A stretch of 64,000 bases of DNA, taken from the NCBI RefSeq assembly GCF_040939455.1, contig NC_134108.1, positions 83,000,001 to 83,064,000 on the forward strand. The letters are read 5' to 3'. The notes below the pieces were generated by a model that was not told the origin of the DNA, did no database searches, and saw only the letters and a list, made by a program, of their open reading frames with translations. Positions 1 through 11,171 of the stretch are shown piece by piece. A program made the translations under genes and the position numbers. Every line of letters begins with the position of its first letter. The stretch's first letter is position 1. The stretch is from Microcebus murinus (taxonomy: Eukaryota; Chordata; Mammalia; Primates; Cheirogaleidae).

Positions 1-1314
1 GGGAAATGGTTCATAAAGTGACTCGAATATAGTACACCTGAAATAACGTAACTCATCTTTTCATTACCAATACCACCATCACCAGTGTCGTCATCATTAC
101 CATTGTCATCAATTATCATTATTATTTAGAATTGTGGAAACCCATATCTTCAGGAAGTGAGCTATTATGGATGTTTAATATGCCAATATAGGCTAATAAC
201 AGATGCCTCATTCGCAAACTTGCTTGAGTGCACAGGGTGACTCAGAGATTTTTTATGCTCTAAATAAATAGCAAATGGAAAGGGAAAATTTACTATAGTT
301 ATGTGATTTTGAAGTGTGATTTGAATGTAAGACAGATTCTGAAAATCACCAACAGGTAATTAACTCTTCTGAAGTCATCTCTATTACTTGAGGGAAGAAA
401 AGGAATAGTATTATATTTTTGACTTAGAGCAACTTTATAGTAATTTATGTATTTCATTATCAGTTTCCTTGATTTGGTTGAGATCATGCTAAAAAAGACT
501 GAATCATTAAAATCAAGGAGTTTTTAGAAAGAAAGATTTTTCATAACCCTCTGCCCTGTGGTTGGTATATTAATTCCACAACACGTCCATAAAATAGAAA
601 CCAATGGCCTAACTCCACCTACCTGGAGCTTATCAATTATAAATATTTTTCAATGTTACTTTAACTGAACAACTGAAAGTATTGACTTGAATGTGTATAT
701 GTACATATATGTATATAAAATATAGTTTATGTATCTATATACACATAGATAATGTAGTTAATGTTTTGCATTAGAACGTTACTTCATGCCATGCATTTGA
801 TTGGATGACTTCAAGCCATGCATTTCATAAACCAAGCACATGAGGGCACATGGCACTAAGCAATGGCCTTTTGTAGCAAGTTCTTTGACCAGAGAGATTT
901 CATTACCTCAAAGGTAAAAATGAAAGAAAATATTGGAAATAGAGATTGCTCCTTCAAATAGCAAATGAAGTCTAAAAAAAAAACTATTTGTTCTGTTGAT
1001 TAAAACTTATTGATATGTAGCACCACTTGTGTTGGATACGAAAAAAAAAAAACATTTATAGAGCTCTTATCTATACATATACTTGTCTCCTTTACAGATT
1101 GTTACAACTAGTACTAGACAGAAATTCTATGACTTCCTGACATTGTGCTTAATTGAGGTCAGAAGAAAACAACAGCATTTAATTGTTGGGTTCAGATAAA
1201 TGGTAGAAGAATTGATTAGCATATTTTAATAATTTAAATTAAATTCTGTCATTTCAAGATGTCTAGTGTCAGAAATTTTAGATGTAGTCAAAGTTCAATA
1301 AAAACATTGAATTA
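1..1314. other. AT-rich DNA, no gene seen
   Basis: No coding signal or recognisable transposon was found. It holds a degenerate trinucleotide microsatellite near its left end (listed separately), a short ATGTATAT-rich patch around 690-755 and two A-runs near 975 and 1040. The only open frame here is 62 codons on the minus strand and looks like chance. Confidence 0.6.
62..127. repeat. Degenerate trinucleotide microsatellite (ACC/ATC/ATT)
   Basis: The stretch is built from repeated three-base steps such as ACCATC, GTCATCATT and ATTATCATTATT. The units vary, so this is an old, decayed simple repeat and unlikely to be highly length-polymorphic. Confidence 0.75.
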
Positions 1315-1688
1315 AAAACAATTAAATGAGGCCGGGCGCTGTGGCTCACACCTGTAATCCTAGCACTCTGGGAGGCTGAGGCGGGCAGATTGCTCGTGGT
1401 CAGGAGTTCAAAACCAGCCTGAGCAAGAGCGAGACCCCCTCTCTACTATAAATAGAAAGAAATTAATTGGCCAACTAATACATATAGAAAAAATTAGCCC
1501 GGTATGGTGGTGCATGTCTATAGTCCCAGCTACTAGGGAGGCTGAGGCAGCAGGATCGCTTGAGCCCAGGAGTTTGAGGTTGTTGTGAGCTAGGCTGATA
1601 CCATGGCACTCACTCTTGCCTGGGCTACAAAGCAAGACTCTGTCTCAAAAAAACAAAAAAACCAAAAAAAACCCCAAAACAATTAAAT
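1315..1688 (+). repeat. Target-site duplications flanking the Alu
   Basis: The 13-bp direct repeat AAAACAATTAAAT is at 1315-1327 and again at 1676-1688, one copy on each side of the Alu and its A-rich tail. This length and the A-rich composition fit L1 endonuclease-primed retrotransposition. The copies are identical, which fits a fairly recent insertion and a precise record of the pre-insertion site. Confidence 0.88.
1330..1675 (+). mobile_element. Alu SINE, lemur-type subfamily, full length
   Basis: A complete dimeric Alu starting GGCCGGGCGC and ending in an impure A-tail (A-runs broken by C, about 1647-1675). The left monomer has the polymerase III A and B box regions. The middle contains GAAATTAATTGGCCAACTAA followed by an A-rich stretch, and the left arm has GCAAGAGCGAGACCCC. 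These variants are what I recall from strepsirrhine Alu and not from human AluJ/S/Y. The element was mobilised in trans by L1 and encodes no protein; the 75-codon antisense frame inside it is a shadow. It is the clearest taxonomic marker in the left half. Confidence 0.95.
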
Positions 1689-2284
1689 CATATTATGTTG
1701 AATTAATTTATATTTTGGCACTTAATTTTTTTTTAAATTAAGATAGAGTATTCACTTTGTGAAAATAAAAATGAAAGAAGATACCCAAGATATAAGATGC
1801 AAACTTTGTTAACATGTTGGAAACTGCTAGTAGCATTTATATTAAAAATATTTTAAGAGTATGAAATAATTAAAAAGACATACACATGCAAAAGTGATTC
1901 CTGTGCAGTGTTTGATTATATATAGGCCTCCAAGGTAGCTATAAATAGCTTAGCTATAAATTGGACATTTGATATTTTGTTTTCTGCAAGAGTAAAAAAT
2001 GTAGATTATATTGCCTAGAGATTGTTCTATATTTTTTTCAAACACATGTAAGCCATTTTGTTTTGGAACAATAGTTAAATCAGATTATTTTCCATCAGGT
2101 GTATCATATATATCTAATTCTTTCCACCCTAACATAATCTCTGTCCATGAGTTTGGCAGAATCACTGACTTCCTTCTAACCAATAAAATATGACAAAGAG
2201 GATGATACATCACTCCTTTGACTATATTATACTAATAAGGTGCAATCTTGCATCTCAGTCAGTCTAACATATTTTTATTTTTGA
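1689..2284. other. AT-rich DNA, nothing recognised
   Basis: No repeat family or gene was recognised. A 60-codon plus-strand frame at 2011-2193 has no recognisable motif and no supporting context, so I treat it as chance. Confidence 0.5.
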
Positions 2285-2540
2285 TGATTTTGAAAGAGGC
2301 AAGCTGGAATGAATTCTAAAGCTGCAAGAAAAGGAATCCTGCCAATAACCTAAGTGAGCTTGAAAGTGTGTGTTTCTCCAGTTGAGCCTTCAGATGAACT
2401 CGGCCCTGGTCAAAACCCTTGTGGTCTCACAAAGGACCCATATGAACTCTTCCGGGACTTTTGACTCACAGAAACTATGAAATAATGAGTCTGTGTTTTT
2501 CAATACAGTTTGTGGCAATTTGTTATATAGCGTAGTTTAT
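2285..2540 (+). mobile_element. Old LTR-like repeat (MaLR/MLT1-type?), 3' part
   Basis: The order of blocks matches a common old mammalian repeat that I associate with MaLR-type LTRs. These are GGAATCCTGCCAATAACC, then GTTGAGCCTTCAGATGAACT, then TTTTGACTCACAGAAACTAT with an AATAATGAGT tail in place of a poly(A) signal, then GTGGCAATTTGTTATA. It has no internal coding region. The copy is strongly diverged and the family name is uncertain. Confidence 0.5.
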
Positions 2541-4170
2541 TATTGTAACTTATTTACCAAAAGCAGTGTGTTTACCAACAACACCGACTATCCTTTTGTT
2601 CCTTCCACATAACAAGCCTGTGTGCTCGTCATGCTAACTCCACTCTACCAATACTTACCATGCCCACAGGTGCTGAGTCATTACTTATTCACATTATTCT
2701 ACTTTTTATTTTCTTCATTGTTCTGACATATTTGAAATTAATTGACGTTAAAACTTATTATCTAACTCTCTAGAAGACTGTAATCCCTATGTTTGTTTTC
2801 TCTGCATTCTCTACCTCCCCAGAACCTTCCATACAGCCATGAAGGGCAGGAGCTCAATGCTACTTATGCTAAAATGAAGTTTACATCTATATGATTCCAA
2901 CCAACTGCCTTGCATATCTCACTCATATAATTGGTGTTTGTTGTTGAACATTTTTTCCGGCAAAATAATGTGTTTTATCTATCCATAAGTTACAAATTAT
3001 TATGTAGGAAGCCAAGATAAAATAGCATCAATTAGCAGAACATGTAATCATAATAGGTGCGGCATTGTTAAAGAACACGTGGCTTTAAGTATAAAAAATT
3101 ACCAAATGAAGAGCTACACAGGGACTTCAGAATTCTTCTACTCTATGAAACAAATTCCTGATAATCAAATTTTTGGAACATAAATGTATAGATAGATTTT
3201 TCTCAAAGATCAAGAGGCCTAAACTATATATAACATTACCTACCAATATATAAAGTAGACCATCTCAGAAAACCACTTTGTATACATTCAAATCCTGAAT
3301 AACTTGTTTCATTAATTTTGGGGGAAATTTTTAATTTTTTAAATGTGGAACCACAAAAGAGATATATACATTTTAAATAGTAAACATATATAATCATAAC
3401 ATAATGATTCCATAGAAATTAACCCAGACATTTGGGCTGAAATGAGAAGTTACATTCTCTTAAGATTTTAACCCTTTCTAACAGATGAAATCAAACATAT
3501 TTTTAAAAAATGACCACCTTAAGTAACAATTTGTTAGTGTGGTTAAGGTAGAGGTATCGCTCAGATAAAATCTTGAGTTATTATAAGCGAGCCGTGACTA
3601 GGAATTCATGATAAAAATGTACAGCAATGTCAAAGAAAACCAAAGAATTTCACATTCTGAAGTGAGGTAATTGATATAAGAAGTATAAGTTCCCAGTACA
3701 TAGTTGGAATTCAATAAATATTTGTTAAATGAATAAATTATCCTTTAATGTACTAATCCCATTAATTGGCTCAAACTTTAAACTTTCCAAGCTATATACA
3801 AATATTAAATAAATAGTTAATAAATATTTAGTTAAATTATTAGAAATTTAATTTTCCCATGTAGCTTTATAGGAGATAGACATTATTGGGAAACTGGCAT
3901 AAACTCCCAACAGAAGAGTTAAATATGAATATCACTATAAAATAATGATGTGCCTGATACTGTATTAAATTCCTGTGCTTTTAGCTAGTAAGGGTCGGGT
4001 CAGTCCCCAATTTTAATCATCTCTGATCCATTATTATTAATGTACTTATTGACCTAAAAATATGAGGAACAGATTCTGTGTTTCATTTTTCCAAGATATA
4101 TCATCATCTCAGACCTCTGTCTGTAGTTCCAAGAGATTGTCCATTTGGAGCTCTGTTTGGAGGCTGTTTA
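2541..4170. other. AT-rich DNA with one short LINE/SINE end
   Basis: Apart from a short L2- or MIR-like 3' end at about 3660-3740 (listed separately), nothing was recognised. Open frames are short and lack context. Confidence 0.5.
3660..3742 (+). mobile_element. L2 or MIR 3'-end fragment
   Basis: The string CAGTACATAGTTGGAATTCAATAAATATTTGTTAAATGAATAA (read in pieces) follows the shared terminal pattern of L2 and MIR, in which a 'cacatagtaggcactcaataaat' block is followed by 'tgttgaatgaatg'. Too little remains to decide between the two families. Confidence 0.55.
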
Positions 4171-4179
4171 GACTACAGA

Positions 4180-4290
4180 ATACACATATGCATACATGCA
4201 TACACCCACATATATGTGTGTACACATATACAATAAGATGTATACATGTATACACAGACACACATACATAGCACACACATATACACTTAA
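4180..4290. repeat. Degenerate ACATAC/TGTATA microsatellite
   Basis: Alternating purine-pyrimidine DNA made of ACACATATGCATACATGC-type steps, including runs of (CA), (TA) and (TG). The 69-codon plus-strand frame ending here (4062-4271) takes its C-terminal His/Tyr/Thr-rich run from this repeat and is not a gene. Confidence 0.8.
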
Positions 4291-6599
4291 GAAATAAAGA
4301 ATAAAATCAGTACACTTCTGGGTAAGCAATGACTAATGAGCTCATATGGAAATTTCATAATCTAGCTGACCTAACTATCTACTAATCTGTTTAATGATGA
4401 AGAAAGATCAGCTTTTGTCTTGAGGAAACAAACATGAAGCAAAATATAATTCCTTAAGAGTGAAACTATTTTTATTTAATACAAGCTTACCTTTTAATTT
4501 CCTTTAAATTGACTGGAACAAATGTAAAGTATTATGATTGTACATACCAAACACTTTTGATTCTGTTCTTTAAAATAGCTTGTCCAAAATGCAGGATGTT
4601 TATATTGATAGTATGTCTGTTTCATCCCACAACTTGTAAAGTATAATCATAATGCATAAAATGAATTTAGTTATTAATAAATGGAGAGTGTATTATATAA
4701 TATTATATAAAATTGATATACATTTGTTTTGATGTATTTGATATGAATATTACTGTGTTATTAAGTATATATATTTGCTATGTTATATATGTTAAGAGTA
4801 TGAATTTGAGTTCTTCCTAGTCTGTTGATTTTGATGTGATAAAATTAATTGCCTTATTAATCTCAGTCTCTATCTTTAAAATACAGAAATGTAATATATT
4901 TACCTTATAGGGTTGTTATGAGAATCAAATGGTTAAATAACTTAAATGGGAGGAAAATAAATGCTATATATTTATAGATTACTATTATTAGTCCATTGTC
5001 AGCCTATTGTCAGCACATAGCTAAACATTGCATTTGATTTAAAGTCATGAATATTTAGATAGAACATATTAAATAAAATTTAAAACAAAGTGTTTTATTT
5101 TGCTTAATTTCTAATGCCATGTGTTGCAATGCTTACCTTTAAAAAATAAGCCCCGAGGGCAAGAAATGTATACTGCAAATTTAATTCTGTGTCAATGTTA
5201 CACAATTGTAAATAAGGCAACATTTTTCCTCTGAAGGGAAACATTTTCCCAGTGGCAAAAAAAGCCTTTTCCCTTACCTGCCAAACGCTGTTTCTCTGCC
5301 CCCGTTATTCCTTTAACTTCTAAAGGTAAGTTTGGAGACTATGTGTGTTATTATGTGCTTCTGTTCTCTGAGTTACAACATATGCTTGCCTGAGGTTTGC
5401 AAACCTTGGTTAATATTAATGAAACGATTTGGGGCATAAGCAGCCCAGAGAACAAACCTTGTTTTCATGGGCTGTGCTACATCTTCTCATTAAACATGGG
5501 GAAACTTCATCTCACATTCAATTACAGATGCCTAAATAATATTTTTTTCCTCTGGCAATCTAAGCTTTTTAAGCATTAAAGAGGGAAAATAAAATTCATC
5601 TTTTCTTTCTAAGTAGAATTCATTTCTCATGTTCAGGCACAAAATGCTGTCAACCATCTATAAGTGCGTAAGTGACTCACTGGTCAGGGAGCTGCCACAA
5701 TGCTCTTTCGAGAAATGATAAATGATTTAAAACTCATGATCTGAAATAAAACTTGGATCCCTAAGGGTTATTGGAGGGTTTATCTGTAACAGCTCACAGA
5801 AAGCAATATACTGTTGGTTATGCACTCTTCGAGCTGGCTTATTCTAGAATCTAAGCTACCCCTGGGTTTTATATATTAAGTTATTACCTCTTTGGGGAAC
5901 CAGATATATATTTAGAGTCAGAAAGATGCCATTAATAAGACAGTATCCAGGGTTGTGTTTAGTAAGCTACTGTCTCTGTGAACTCACAAGTTTTTCAATC
6001 TCAGATGAACTCTGACAAAATCTGGGCAATTATTTTATCCATTTCTTTTTTGCCTTCCCTAACATATTCTTCACGAAAGCTATCCAAAGCCCTTCTCACT
6101 TACCTAATACACCCAAACTAACCTTGATTAGCAGATGAAGGCTGTTTCTCAGGTTCTGAAACACATCGTATATTGTACTTTTCTGGAGGATTAGCGAAGA
6201 AAGGGAAGAAATTAACATTTGGTGAAAGTCTACTTGCATAATGTTCAAAACAACCGTGAGTATTAGTATCATCCTCTCATGTTATGGCTGAGAATATCTG
6301 GTCTAAAGAAATCACGTGGCTAGTTGAAGGTCACCTAATTCTAGTGAATGACAAGAGTACAGATTCTAGCTCAGGTCTGTCTAATGCCAATGTCCAGGCT
6401 ATTTTCCAAAAAACACAGCTTCTTCTAAGCAAGGCTAAGCATCTTTCTACCTGTGTACTGAATCCTTTCTTTCTGCCTTCTCTAAGGCCTATTTTGTCCA
6501 GTTACTAGTTTTCCTGCCCACATTTACAAACCTTTTCTCAAGTGACTCTTTTAAAGGTAAACTTACTCTTGCCTTGCATAGAGAAAACACAACAAACAA
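4291..6599. other. AT-rich DNA, no repeat or gene recognised
   Basis: Over 2.3 kb with no supported feature. A TA-rich patch lies near 4690-4790. Around 5215-5345 the sequence is locally richer in GC than its surroundings, with the near-inverted strings GAAGGGAAACATTTTCC and GGAAAAGG-type complements, but I could not tie it to a family. The 60- and 74-codon frames at 5397 and 6284 have no recognisable motifs. Confidence 0.45.
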
Positions 6600-6885
6600 A
6601 AACTACATTCAATCATTCTATACTTTTACAACAATCCCATCTGTTTCTTCACTGCCAAGTTATTTGAAAGAATAATCTATACTCATGGCATCCACTGTCA
6701 CAGAAACCACTTTCTTTTTAGTACTTTGCTATCTAGCTTCCACTTCCACTTCTTTTATAAAATGTTCTTCACTAGGTCATCAATTTTTCTGAATTTATTT
6801 GTTTAAATGTTTCCCTGTGCTTTCTTGAAGCTTTTTCTGGCTTCATCTACAGCATATTTTGTTTCTTTTATAAAAATAATACCTA
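6600..6885 (+). mobile_element. L2 LINE relic, reverse-transcriptase region
   Basis: The sequence CAAGTTATTTGAAAGAATAA followed by TCTATACTCATGGCATCCAC resembles the L2 ORF2 stretch that encodes a 'KLLERVVYTR'-like peptide in intact copies. A block near 6737-6785 (GCTTCCACTTCCACTTC, then GGTCATCAA) resembles the next conserved part. The reading frame is broken by stops and indels. Related but weaker L2-like CT-rich sequence continues to about 7500 beyond the MIR at 6895. Confidence 0.6.
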
Positions 6886-6894
6886 CAATACATT

Positions 6895-7095
6895 GTGTGC
6901 TGGTGACTCTGCTCAAATCTCTACATCTTTATTATATCTAATCCTAATGACAACCCTGCAGGTTAGAATGTATTCACTTTTACAGATCAAGAAAATGAGT
7001 CTCAGAGAGCTTATGTAAGTTCCCTAAAGTAACACAGTAATTGGAAACATCTGAATGTGATCCCATAACTGTGTTGATCCACAAAGTGTCTTCTT
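6895..7095 (-). mobile_element. MIR SINE
   Basis: Read on the minus strand it has the MIR core. On the plus strand this appears as ACAACCCTGCAGGTTAGAAT, then TTTTACAGATCAAGAAAATG and AGTCTCAGAGAGCTTATGTA, then AACACAGTAATTGG. These match the reverse complement of the MIR core 'cctcatctgtaaaatg' region. It is an old tRNA-derived SINE, heavily diverged. Confidence 0.75.
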
Positions 7096-7199
7096 TACTG
7101 ACTTTTGTTTGTATTTTATATTCCTTATGTTTCCTGTGCTCCCATGGCAGTTTCTTCTCTCTTTGCATTGGGTTCTAGTCTTTGAAAGTACCGTCTTCT

Positions 7200-8010
7200 A
7201 TTATATTATTAATATATCAACTGCCTTCACTAGGTAGACTGACTTAAATCTGCACTCCATTGCCTCATCTCCCCTACACCATTCTTTCCTTCACTCCACC
7301 TATTTCCACTCAATGAGCTTCTCTTTCTTACTACAGCCAGTTGTTCTCAACACTCCCAGTTATTTAGTCTTGGAAAATAATGCATTCTGGTTTTCTCACA
7401 CTTCGACTGTCTGCTGTCAATTCTACTTTATGACTATTCCTCCTAAACAATCTCTCTTTCCCACTGGTAATGTTCTAAAATGGACCAACACCTCATTGTT
7501 TTTGTGCAGGCTATATCAATAGCCCATTATAAGGTCATTTTGAGTCTTGTGTAGAATTTTAAATAAATCTTCATATAATTTCATCTCGCTTTATGATATT
7601 TTCTTGCTTATGAATCTCCATGAGATTTATGCTTAACTCTTATGTCTGGAAAATAATTCTTTTCAAGATGAAACCCAAACTTCTCTAATACAGCTATCCC
7701 CCCATTAAGCAATCTGGTTCAAGACAAAGGGAATTAAAAAAAACTAGAATTTTATATATTTAGAACTAGAATTTTATATAATTTTTTTGTGCTTTTAGGA
7801 ACCAAAATCACTTGTCTTCCATATTTCTTATTATAAATCTTATCAATAAATTAAAATATACACAATTTGAAATCAAGAATTAAGTTTTGCATGTGTGTTT
7901 CATCACAATGCATCATATTTGTTTTTGAAACACTAAACATGCTGTATTTTAAAAATTTGTTACTTTTTAGAATTATATATTTTCTAAAATATTTGGAAGT
8001 TTGGAAGATT
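7200..8010. other. CT-rich, possibly L2-derived DNA
   Basis: From about 7200 to 7500 the strand is CT-rich, with short matches to L2 ORF2-like sequence but nothing decisive. The rest, to 8010, is AT-rich and unassigned. The 69-codon frame at 7313-7522 lies in the CT-rich part and is not supported as a gene. Confidence 0.4.
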
Positions 8011-8013
8011 AAG

Positions 8014-8107
8014 GAATAGAAGAACTCTCTATCTGTAATATATACATGTACTATGTACATGAATAGAAGAATTCTCTCTATATGTAACATATACATATTA
8101 TGCACAG
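8014..8107 (+). repeat. 47-bp tandem duplication
   Basis: A unit beginning GAATAGAAGAA at 8014 is repeated from 8061 with a period of 47 bases. Both copies read GAATAGAAGAA, then a CTCTCT block, then a TGTAAYATATACAT block. The copies differ by several substitutions and a small indel toward the right end, where the second copy merges into the adjoining ACATAT-type microsatellite. Confidence 0.85.
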
Positions 8108-8215
8108 CTACATACACATGCACATATAATACATACACTAAACACATATTACATACATGTATATATGTGTATCTATGCATACACATGCATATACATAATA
8201 TAAATACACAATATA
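8100..8215. repeat. Degenerate (ACATAT)n microsatellite
   Basis: Repeats of ACATAC, ACATAT and ACACATGC steps. The 111-codon minus-strand frame over 7851-8186 gets its Tyr/Met/His/Val-rich N-terminal part from this simple repeat and is not a gene. Confidence 0.8.
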
Positions 8216-8884
8216 ATTAGCTAATCATGTATCTAGATTTGGGAGTAGTTTTAAAACTAAAGTCAATTTATTTACATATAATTGACTCACTTATTTGGGT
8301 GTCTTTTTCCATAGAGGAAAGACATATTTTGATCACTTTTCAATAGGTATTTATGTTCTCCATTTAAAAAAAATCGTGTCTTTTCTATATATCTAAATTT
8401 TGATATATATACTATATATATAATGTATGTAACTAGAATAGAACAGTGTGAAAATGAGGGGGGAGGAAGAACCATTAAGCAAAGTTCTTTTGGTTTAAAA
8501 TAATGCTTTTTGATATTTTGTTTGCATTCTGCATTTAATTTATTTTGTGTTTTTTGTAATTGTGAGTTTTTCCCATGTGCATCTGTAAATAGCTATGTAT
8601 ACAAGTATAAATGTTGAGATTCAAACAAATTATTAAGAGAATCCTGTTTTCAGTGCCACTTATCCAGGTGTAGGAGAAAATAATAATTGGAGGGCTAAAA
8701 TACTTGCTACTAAATGCTTCCTTCTAATGGCATTAAACATATACCTTAAATATACCCAGTAGAGAGGAAATTAAATTTTTGGCTTTAAAAGTCAAGAATA
8801 TAAAATTAAATGATACAGAAAATGTAAATTTAATGTAAATTCATCTGTGGTGGAAACAATGATACTTACCATATAGTTCATTTA
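8216..8884. other. AT-rich DNA, nothing recognised
   Basis: Contains a short TATATA patch near 8400-8425. No repeat family or coding signal recognised. Confidence 0.5.
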
Positions 8885-9215
8885 CTCCCATGTATTTTCC
8901 ATTCCTCCTTGCAGAGTCATGTGACTGTTCTGACCAATAAAATTGGAGAATGCTAATTACAGGTTGAAGCAGTCAAAAGCACATATACAGTTCTCCAGTA
9001 TTCATTTCTTCTTCTGTGGCAATGAAACAAGTCACATATTCCAGGACATGCAGTCCTAGATGTTGGTAATTCTTTCTCTTTGAACCTGTAAGAAATTATA
9101 GGAAGGACAAACCTCTTCCACAATTCCACACAATCACCAGATTAGTATGTATTGCAAGCCAAAATAAATGTTTGTCTTGATAAACCACAGAAATTGAAGG
9201 AGTTAATTTGTTAGT
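8885..9215 (+). mobile_element. Old LTR-like repeat, family uncertain
   Basis: The order of blocks fits a common mammalian LTR-like repeat: CAGAGTCATGTGACTGTTCT and GACCAATAAAATTGGAGAAT near the left, then GAACCTGTAAGAAATTATAGG, then CCAAAATAAATGTTTGTCTT with a poly(A)-signal-like AATAAA, then ATAAACCACAG and a degenerate terminus. It resembles the element at 28575-28960. I think of both as MaLR/MLT1-type LTRs, but the name is uncertain. Confidence 0.5.
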
Positions 9216-11093
9216 GCATTATAACATTGACATACTGGCAAATATAATGTCAATGTCAATTTGCAATGCGTTTATTATGCATGATTTTTTAAAACTAATA
9301 TTGTCCTTTATCAAGATACTATCATTATCACTCAGAAAATAGGTCTTAGGTAGAAATAACATCATTCGGAAGATAATTTGAACAGTAAATCAAGCTCCAA
9401 AGAGAATTTTATTTATTTAAATTCTTTATTTTAGGTAATGCCTGGTAATTGTTAAGGTTTAAACACTTTAATCATTTAATACTTCCATAAACCAAAATCA
9501 TAGCACAGAATCCATTTAAAAACAATCTGTTGTATATTCTTTCACTTTATATGTAATATAACTATTAAAACAATGCACATAGGCAATAACAGGCACAAAG
9601 GGACTACAATAATTTATCAAATACATGATCCCAGAACAAAAAGTATCTACTTGACTTAAAATCAGTGTAATATAAAATACCAAAAGATAGAGGTAAACAT
9701 ACGTTTTAGTACATTTTATTATAAAACTATGTATAGGTTGCAAAAAAAATGTCTATTTGCAGGCTGTCTTGTTGGGAGATATTGTTGGGGAATAATATTT
9801 ATTTATTTATAAATGATCAGTGTACATATTTTTGTAATTCACATTTATTAAGAGTTTCAACTTTATTTATGTACTTCAGTAGCCTTATTTCATTTGGAAA
9901 CCAGTGCAATATCGGACATCCCTTCCTAAGGTGGAACAATAAGCCATTCTATAAGTATGGTGAAAGGCAGGGTTCTTGCTTCCCTATAGACTGGAAGAAT
10001 GTGTACTGGCTCTCTCTAAACTTGGGTCCCTGGAATGTGGGCTAGTTAGCCAAATTTAGCAAATTTTATGCCTCTGCCTGGAACTTTAACTCTGATGTCA
10101 GTTACATAAGAATGGGGGTAGATTAGTATTTATTATAACATTAGGTGGTTGGAGTAGCCATATTCATATTGTGGTGGTCCTAGTACAAGTAGAGTTCTCC
10201 AGTTTTCTGAATATTCTGAGTTCCTTCTTGTAGACTTCCAATAATTTCCTTTTATGGTCCCAGGAACCTACATCAGTTTCTGTTGTTTGAAACCAAGAAC
10301 ACCTACTACTACCACCCACACAAATTCTTCTTTGCAGAAGATTGTAATGTACCTTCTACATATTTGTCTATGGATATATACTGCCAAACACTTCCACAAA
10401 AATAAAATATATTACATTTTCCTGCTATAAGTCTTAGGAAAGAGCTGAAAAGTAACTTAATCACCTAACAGATGCTATCGAGAATTAAAGGAACACTTTG
10501 TAAACATTTTAACAGAATGAAGTCTGTTCACTGATTCTTAAGTGAAATTAGTCCATTGAATTTTAATGACTATTTAATTCCAGATATTTCTCATCTCAGG
10601 TAAGTGCATACATTTAAATTAATAAATTGTACATATTAGAATTTACATTTGAAAACAAAAAAATTTAATTTATTCCATAGGAAAAAATGGTGATCATAAT
10701 ATCTATCAGCTCTATCCATAAATAGACTTGCCATAAGGCATATAATAAGCAGATTCTTTTTTATGTTCATAAAAAGCAAAAAATGTTTTATGTTTTAAAT
10801 TACATTATCTAACAATAATGAATTATATTCTATACTGTCATAAAACAAGGTCAAAAATTTGACGTAATCAATGTTCTTTAGACATTAAATGAAATATCCA
10901 CTCTAAAGTCTGCCAGAGAGATTCTGAAATTATTTTTCAACTACTTGGGTAACATGATTAGATGATTAGGTTTTACTGTAAACTCTGCAGCTGAAAAGTA
11001 ATGTCATGTTTAATACAGTTTCTGGTTAACTATTATTAATTTGGAACTGCTTTTGGATATATCATTTAAGATTACCCTATCTTACCTAAAAAA
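9216..11093. other. AT-rich DNA, mostly unassigned
   Basis: A 98-codon plus-strand frame lies at 9749-10045, one of the longest in the window not explained by a repeat. Its residues are Tyr/Cys/Phe/Ser-rich as expected of random AT-rich DNA, and it has no motif. Around 10140-10335 the string GTTGTTTGAAACCAAGAACA and its surroundings suggest a very decayed LTR-like end, too weak to name. Confidence 0.4.
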
Positions 11094-11171
11094 GTATATA
11101 TTAAACAAACAGGAAATTTTGTATATTATACAAACAAACAGGAAAGTGTATATTAAACAAAGAGGAAATTT
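11094..11171 (+). repeat. Three-copy tandem repeat, unit about 26 bp
   Basis: Three adjacent imperfect copies of GTATATTAAACAAACAGG plus AAATTTT: 11094-11120, 11121-11145 and 11146-11171. Copies differ by a few substitutions and small indels, so this is a modestly aged minisatellite seed. Confidence 0.85.

Noticed and set aside
7851..8186. 111-codon minus-strand frame
   Set aside because: The N-terminal Tyr/Met/His/Val-rich part is a translated ACATAT microsatellite and the rest is AT-rich.
9749..10045. 98-codon plus-strand frame not explained by a clear repeat
   Set aside because: Considered as a small exon or gene, but there is no recognisable domain, Kozak-like context or neighbouring exon. 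AT-rich DNA of this length will contain such frames by chance.
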